A stretch of DNA of 18,733 nucleotides from Bacteroidota bacterium (GTDB lineage: Bacteria > Bacteroidota > Ignavibacteria > Kapaibacteriales > UBA2268), in NCBI GenBank assembly GCA_024280675.1, contig JAJRPT010000018.1, positions 1 through 18,733 on the forward strand. Direction: 5' to 3'. The notes under the pieces were generated by a model. That model worked only from the letters and a program-made list of their open reading frames with translations. It had not been told where the DNA came from and ran no database searches. Positions within the stretch are counted from its first letter, which is position 1. Every line of letters starts with the position of its first letter. Shown piece after piece: positions 15,167 through 18,733 of the stretch. The position numbers were made by a program, and so were the translations under genes.

Positions 15167-16558
15167 TTAATTATTAGTATTATTTTCGTTTATTTCGTTT
15201 ATTAAGCTTTCGCCTATTTTCCAGACATCGCCGGCACCCATGGTTATGAGCAAATCACCCGCCTTTAATATTTCTTTTAATTTGCTAAGAGCAGAAAAAG
15301 AGTCTGCAACAAAGTGCACGTTCTTATGCCCATAATCACGTGCAGAATTGACAATCATGTTGCCATTAATACCCTCAATTGGTTTTTCTCTTGCAGGGTA
15401 AATGTCCATTATGAGTAAGACATCAGCCGAGTCAAAAGATTTAGCAAATTCTTTATACTGGTCTTTGGTTCGGCTGAATGTGTGAGGTTGGAAAAGGCAT
15501 ACAATCCGACCATCAAAAAAATTGGACGCACCCTCGAGAGTCGCTCTGACTTCGGTTGGATGGTGAGCATAATCATCAATTATAAGAACATCTCGGTAAA
15601 TTCCTTTTGTCTCAAAACGCCTATAAACACCAGCAAATTCTTCCAGTGCTTGTGTAATTGTTGAGAATTTGACATCAAGTGCTCGGGCAACGGTGAGGGC
15701 TGCAAGTGCATTCTGCATATTGTGCCGTCCAGGGATTTGCAGTTTAATATTTCCAAGCAAAACGTCTTGCTCGTAAACTCTGCACTCGGTCATTCCACCC
15801 ACATATTCAAGAGCTTCGGCTCGCAAATCACAGTTACGATTAAAGCCATAAGTTATTACTTTTTTGTTAATTCTAGCCAGTACGTTCTTGGCACCATCGT
15901 CATCAAGACCAAGAGCCACAAAGCCATAGAACGGTACTTTGTTTCCAAATTCTGCAAAAGTAGACTCGACATCATCAATGTCACGATAGACATCCATGTG
16001 CTCGGCTTCGACATTGTTTATTACGGCAATAGTTGGTGTAAGTTGCAAAAAAGAGCGGTCATATTCGTCTGCTTCGACAAGCGTCCACTCGCCCTTTCCC
16101 AACCGAGCATTTGTTCCGCCAAAATCTTTCAATCGACCACCAACAATTACAGTTGGGTCGATTCCAGCCCTTATCAAAATAAGCCCAAGCATGGAAGTTG
16201 CCGTAGTCTTGCCGTGAGTTCCGGATACTGCAATAGAATAGTTTAGGCGAGAGACTTCGGCAAGCATTTCGGCACGCCTTAGTAATGGAATTTTGTGCAA
16301 ACCAGCTTCTAAAGTTTCAGGATTATCTGAAGTATCGACTGCAGAGGAATAAACCACAACATCGGCACCACGTATGTTTTTCTTGTCGTGACCAATAAAT
16401 ATTTCAACGCCAAGCCCACTCAAATATTGAGTGTTTTCCGATTCGGCTATATCTGAACCAGATACTAAAAAACCACTATTGAGTAGAATTTCAGCAATTC
16501 CGCTCATCCCGATTCCGCCAATTCCGACAAAATGTATTTTATTTACGCTTTTAAACAT
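15167..16558 (-). CDS. murC: UDP-N-acetylmuramate--L-alanine ligase (MurC)
   Basis: MurC adds L-alanine to UDP-MurNAc using ATP, the first step of building the peptidoglycan stem peptide in the cytoplasm. All three Mur-ligase domains are present in 463 residues, the normal length. The Rossmann-like UDP-binding loop GIGGIGMSG (12-20) opens the protein. The ATP loop SGTHGKTT (112-119), DEYDRSF (164-170) and NNVEAEHMD (181-189) form the central domain. GRHNMQNALAA (277-287), RRFETKG (313-319), DDYAHHPTE (328-336) and FQPHTFSRT (356-364) mark the C-terminal part. It is not next to murG, ftsQ or other division/cell-wall cluster genes here. Instead it heads a probable operon with two parvulin chaperones. 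Confidence 0.96.
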   Translation of the reverse strand: MFKSVNKIHFVGIGGIGMSGIAEILLNSGFLVSGSDIAESENTQYLSGLGVEIFIGHDKKNIRGADVVVYSSAVDTSDNPETLEAGLHKIPLLRRAEMLAEVSRLNYSIAVSGTHGKTTATSMLGLILIRAGIDPTVIVGGRLKDFGGTNARLGKGEWTLVEADEYDRSFLQLTPTIAVINNVEAEHMDVYRDIDDVESTFAEFGNKVPFYGFVALGLDDDGAKNVLARINKKVITYGFNRNCDLRAEALEYVGGMTECRVYEQDVLLGNIKLQIPGRHNMQNALAALTVARALDVKFSTITQALEEFAGVYRRFETKGIYRDVLIIDDYAHHPTEVRATLEGASNFFDGRIVCLFQPHTFSRTKDQYKEFAKSFDSADVLLIMDIYPAREKPIEGINGNMIVNSARDYGHKNVHFVADSFSALSKLKEILKAGDLLITMGAGDVWKIGESLINEINENNTNN

Positions 16559-16570
16559 TTTTTGATAAAT

Positions 16571-16613
16571 ATATTTTTTGCATGACTACAAATATAATAT
16601 TTTTTGTATGACT
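16571..16613. repeat. 17-bp direct repeat upstream of murC
   Basis: ATATTTTTTGCATGACT (16571-16587) and ATATTTTTTGTATGACT (16597-16613) agree at 16 of 17 positions. They are separated by nine bases, a period of 26. They fill half of the 89-bp gap between the ABC-F stop and the murC start. A direct repeat with this spacing is typical of a two-site operator, but a relic of local duplication is also possible. Confidence 0.6.
16589..16596 (-). promoter_or_regulatory. Possible -7 box (TATATTTG) of the murC operon
   Basis: On the minus strand this reads TATATTTG, an exact TAnnTTTG match, about 30 bases before the murC ATG. It lies exactly between the two copies of the 17-bp direct repeat. No clear TTG -33 box is seen upstream, and the region is AT-rich, so the call is tentative. 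A promoter here would make murC and the two parvulin genes independent of the ABC-F gene. Confidence 0.3.
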
Positions 16614-16647
16614 TATAGAGTTTATTCTTTTCTGCCAGTGATTATAA

Positions 16648-18573
16648 CTAGCCATAAAGCGTTTCAAGTAGTTGTAAGTTCTCTTCCCATTCATTCATTT
16701 TTACATCTAATTTATCTTTTTGAATCTCATAATCGTCTTGGGTTTTGTTCATTTTTTGATGATCTGAAATTAAACTTATATCCGAAAAAACATCTTCAAT
16801 TTTAGAAATATTATTTTCAATTTCAGAAATTTCTTGCTCATTTTTCTCAATTAATCTTTTTAACTTTCTTTCTTCTCTTTGGAAATTACGGTTTTTGTTG
16901 TGGGCAACCTTTGTCTTAGATTTAGAATTTTTAGCCTTAATGCTTCGCTCAAGACAGGAAACCGACTCGAAGGCACGTATTTTTAAATAATGGTTTACAT
17001 CACCCAAGATTTCCTTAATCTTATGCTTTGAAAATTCCACGGTTTTAGTGGTTAATCCCTGAAGAAACTCTCTGTCGTGAGAAACAATAATCAAAGCACC
17101 ATTATATTTTGCAAGCGCACCCTTGAGTACATCCTTTGCAGCCATATCAAGATGATTGGTCGGCTCGTCCATGATTAAAAGATTAACCGGTTCGAGCAAC
17201 ATTTGACAAAGTGCAAGCCTAGATTTCTCGCCTCCAGAAAGCACATCTATTTTCTTGTAAACATCGTCACCGCTGAAAAGAAATGCACCCAACAAATTTC
17301 TGATTTGCGAGCGTAAATCTCCCTTTGCCACACGTTCAATCACATCAAAAACCGTCTCCTGACCCCGCATCTTCTTGGCCGCATCTTGTGAAAAATACCC
17401 GATACTTACATTCTGACCTACGCTCATGTTGCCGTCATAGGGTTCAATTCCAGCAATTATGCGTGAGAATGTTGATTTACCTTCTCCATTTTTACCAATA
17501 AATGCTAGCTTCTCGCCTCTTTCAATCGCAAAGTCAATATCGTCTAATACGAGTTTGTCCCCATAATGTTTGACAAGATTAGTGGCTTCGGCAACCAATC
17601 GTCCAGAGCGTGGAGCCTCTGGGAATTGAAAGCTAACACGTGAGTTGTCAAGACCTTCGACTTCAATCTTATCAATTTTATCGATGGCTTTTAACTTGGA
17701 CTGTGCGCGGGAGGCTTGTCTGGCTTTTGCTCTGAACTTATCGACAAAATTCTGCATGTGAGCAATTTGTTTCTCTTGATTTTTCTTTGCCGCAATTTGA
17801 ATTTTAAGTAATTCCTGCCTCTGAATTACAAATTTTGAGTATGGTAGTTTGTAATCGTAAGTCTTGCCGAGTGATATTTCGATTGTGCGGTTGGTCACAT
17901 TGTCTAGGAATCTCTTGTCGTGTGAGACAATTAATGCAGATCCTTCATAACTTTTCAAGAAATCTTCCAACCATAAAATTGACTCAATATCAAGATGGTT
18001 CGTCGGCTCATCCATCAATATACAGTCCGGACGGCACAGAAGAATCTTTGCCAGCTCTACCCTCATTTGCCAGCCACCAGACATTTCTTGCACAGATTTA
18101 TTTAAATCCCTAGGCTCAAAACCAAGCCCTGTGAGAATTCTGTTGGCATCTGCTTCGAGTGAATTGCCATCAAGGAGTTCAAACTCTGTGTTGGCGTCTG
18201 AGAGCAAACTGATTTGATCTAAATATTGCTCTGTGTCATAATCATTTCTTGAGGCTATGTCTTCTTCTAGTGCTGTAATTTTATTTTCAATTTCTTGAAT
18301 TTCTTTTCTTGCAGATTTTGTTTCCTCAATGACGGACAGAGTTGAATCAATAAGTATTTCTTGGGCAAGATAGCCAATTGTAAATCCTTTGCTTGAGCTT
18401 AGTGTCCCAGAATCTGGTTCTGACTCCCGTGCGATAATCCTTAGCAAGGTTGATTTGCCAGCACCATTGCGACCAATCAGACCAATTCTGTCGCCACGGG
18501 AAATTGTGAAAGTGACATCGTCGAAGAGAACCCTGCCACCAAATTCTATATTTAAATTACTTAGCGAAAGCAT
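16648..18573 (-). CDS. ABC-F family ATPase (ribosome-associated, Uup/YheS-type)
   Basis: This 641-residue soluble protein has two ABC domains in tandem and no membrane segments, as expected for ABC-F translation factors that bind the ribosomal E site. Domain 1 has Walker A GRNGAGKST (34-42), signature MSGGWQ (164-169) and Walker B ILMDEPTNHLD (185-195). Domain 2 has GKNGEGKST (360-368), LSGGEKSR (445-452) and LIMDEPTNHLD (466-476). The linker (about 240-305) is charged and helical and rich in K, Q and R, matching the tRNA-interacting arm. A long charged coiled coil (about 555-641) ends the protein, as in Uup. Both catalytic glutamates (E189, E470) are intact. It is probably a housekeeping factor; resistance-type members cannot be excluded by sequence alone. 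murC follows after 89 bases. Confidence 0.92.
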   Translation of the reverse strand: MLSLSNLNIEFGGRVLFDDVTFTISRGDRIGLIGRNGAGKSTLLRIIARESEPDSGTLSSSKGFTIGYLAQEILIDSTLSVIEETKSARKEIQEIENKITALEEDIASRNDYDTEQYLDQISLLSDANTEFELLDGNSLEADANRILTGLGFEPRDLNKSVQEMSGGWQMRVELAKILLCRPDCILMDEPTNHLDIESILWLEDFLKSYEGSALIVSHDKRFLDNVTNRTIEISLGKTYDYKLPYSKFVIQRQELLKIQIAAKKNQEKQIAHMQNFVDKFRAKARQASRAQSKLKAIDKIDKIEVEGLDNSRVSFQFPEAPRSGRLVAEATNLVKHYGDKLVLDDIDFAIERGEKLAFIGKNGEGKSTFSRIIAGIEPYDGNMSVGQNVSIGYFSQDAAKKMRGQETVFDVIERVAKGDLRSQIRNLLGAFLFSGDDVYKKIDVLSGGEKSRLALCQMLLEPVNLLIMDEPTNHLDMAAKDVLKGALAKYNGALIIVSHDREFLQGLTTKTVEFSKHKIKEILGDVNHYLKIRAFESVSCLERSIKAKNSKSKTKVAHNKNRNFQREERKLKRLIEKNEQEISEIENNISKIEDVFSDISLISDHQKMNKTQDDYEIQKDKLDVKMNEWEENLQLLETLYG

Positions 18574-18624
18574 GTTTCAAAATTAATCCAGTAAGATGGG
18601 TGATTGAAAGAAATATTTTATAAT

Positions 18625-18660
18625 AAAAAACTCTTAGCAAAATAAATTGCCAAGAGTTTT
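18625..18660 (-). terminator. Probable intrinsic terminator of a gene beyond the right edge (minus strand)
   Basis: AAAACTCTT (18627-18635) and AAGAGTTTT (18652-18660) pair perfectly. GC/GC pairs (18637-18638 with 18649-18650) extend the stem past one mismatch, leaving a 10-base loop. On the minus strand the stem runs into six T bases (18630-18625); on the plus strand only four T follow. It therefore fits a terminator for a minus-strand gene to the right, insulating the ABC-F gene. At the right edge one minus frame reads eight codons (TQLLNVTK) to TAA at 18709-18707, which might be that gene's end, but it is too short to identify. Confidence 0.55.
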
Positions 18661-18686
18661 ACAAAAAGTAACTGCATACTAAACTC

Positions 18687-18709
18687 TAATACCATTCTAG
18701 TGGGTATTA
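18687..18709. other. Inverted repeat TAATACC / GGTATTA
   Basis: Seven-base perfect arms (18687-18693, 18703-18709) enclose a nine-base loop. No T-run follows on either strand, so it is a weak terminator candidate; it could be a protein site or chance. Nothing else is recognisable in 18574-18733 apart from the terminator-like hairpin. Confidence 0.25.
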
Positions 18710-18733
18710 TTTAGTAACGTTAAGCAACTGAGT

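Noticed and set aside
15722..16246. A 174-codon open frame on the plus strand
   Set aside because: It lies wholly antisense to murC, whose Mur-ligase motifs are intact, and its translation shows no family features.
1..18733. Mobile element, phage, CRISPR or defence island
   Set aside because: No transposase, integrase, long terminal repeats, spaced repeat array or toxin/nuclease-type gene is seen; all genes are core-type and intact except one homopolymer frameshift.

Overview
The window is an ordinary, gene-dense stretch of a bacterial chromosome, AT-rich by eye. The best guess is a member of the Bacteroidota/Chlorobiota/Kapabacteria group. The evidence is an LptE-like C-terminus, a GldA plus GldF-GldG type ABC system with a DUF4340 partner, a SurA-like chaperone set, few Shine-Dalgarno sequences before the start codons, and several exact matches to the Bacteroidetes -7 promoter box TAnnTTTG. 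The phylum is inferred; no rRNA or other marker gene is present. There are no tRNAs, rRNAs, CRISPR arrays, insertion sequences, integrases or phage genes. No gene-free stretch exceeds about 160 bases.

Layout. 1-198 is the tail of an LptE-like LPS-assembly lipoprotein. A membrane glycosyltransferase of family GT2 follows (287-1738). A convergent exported hypothetical protein, probably a small beta-barrel, lies at 1751-2353 (minus). Divergent from it is a three-gene ABC operon (2495-6621): a GldA-like ATPase, a GldF-GldG fused permease/periplasmic protein, and a DUF4340 protein. Its end overlaps the end of speA, biosynthetic arginine decarboxylase (6609-8489, minus). speA is divergent from an APC-superfamily amino acid permease (8558-10015). 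An NlpC/P60 peptidase (10083-10940, minus) is divergent from a nitrilase-superfamily amidohydrolase (10984-11787).

The right part (11784-18573) lies on the minus strand and is read in the order ABC-F ATPase, murC, a large multi-parvulin peptidyl-prolyl isomerase, then a SurA-like isomerase. The last three are closely spaced and probably form one operon. The theme of the window is the cell envelope: LPS assembly, glycosyl transfer, peptidoglycan precursor synthesis (MurC), peptidoglycan cleavage (NlpC/P60) and outer-membrane protein folding (two parvulin proteins). Polyamine/amino-acid metabolism (speA, permease, perhaps the nitrilase) forms a second group.

I found no convincing undescribed system. 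The observations most worth checking are a one-base frameshift in the signal peptide of the large parvulin gene (a T5 run where T6 would restore a textbook signal peptide), a 17-bp direct repeat flanking a possible promoter box upstream of murC, a perfect tandem 11-bp repeat upstream of the glycosyltransferase, and a perfect short palindrome in the divergent region before the ABC operon.
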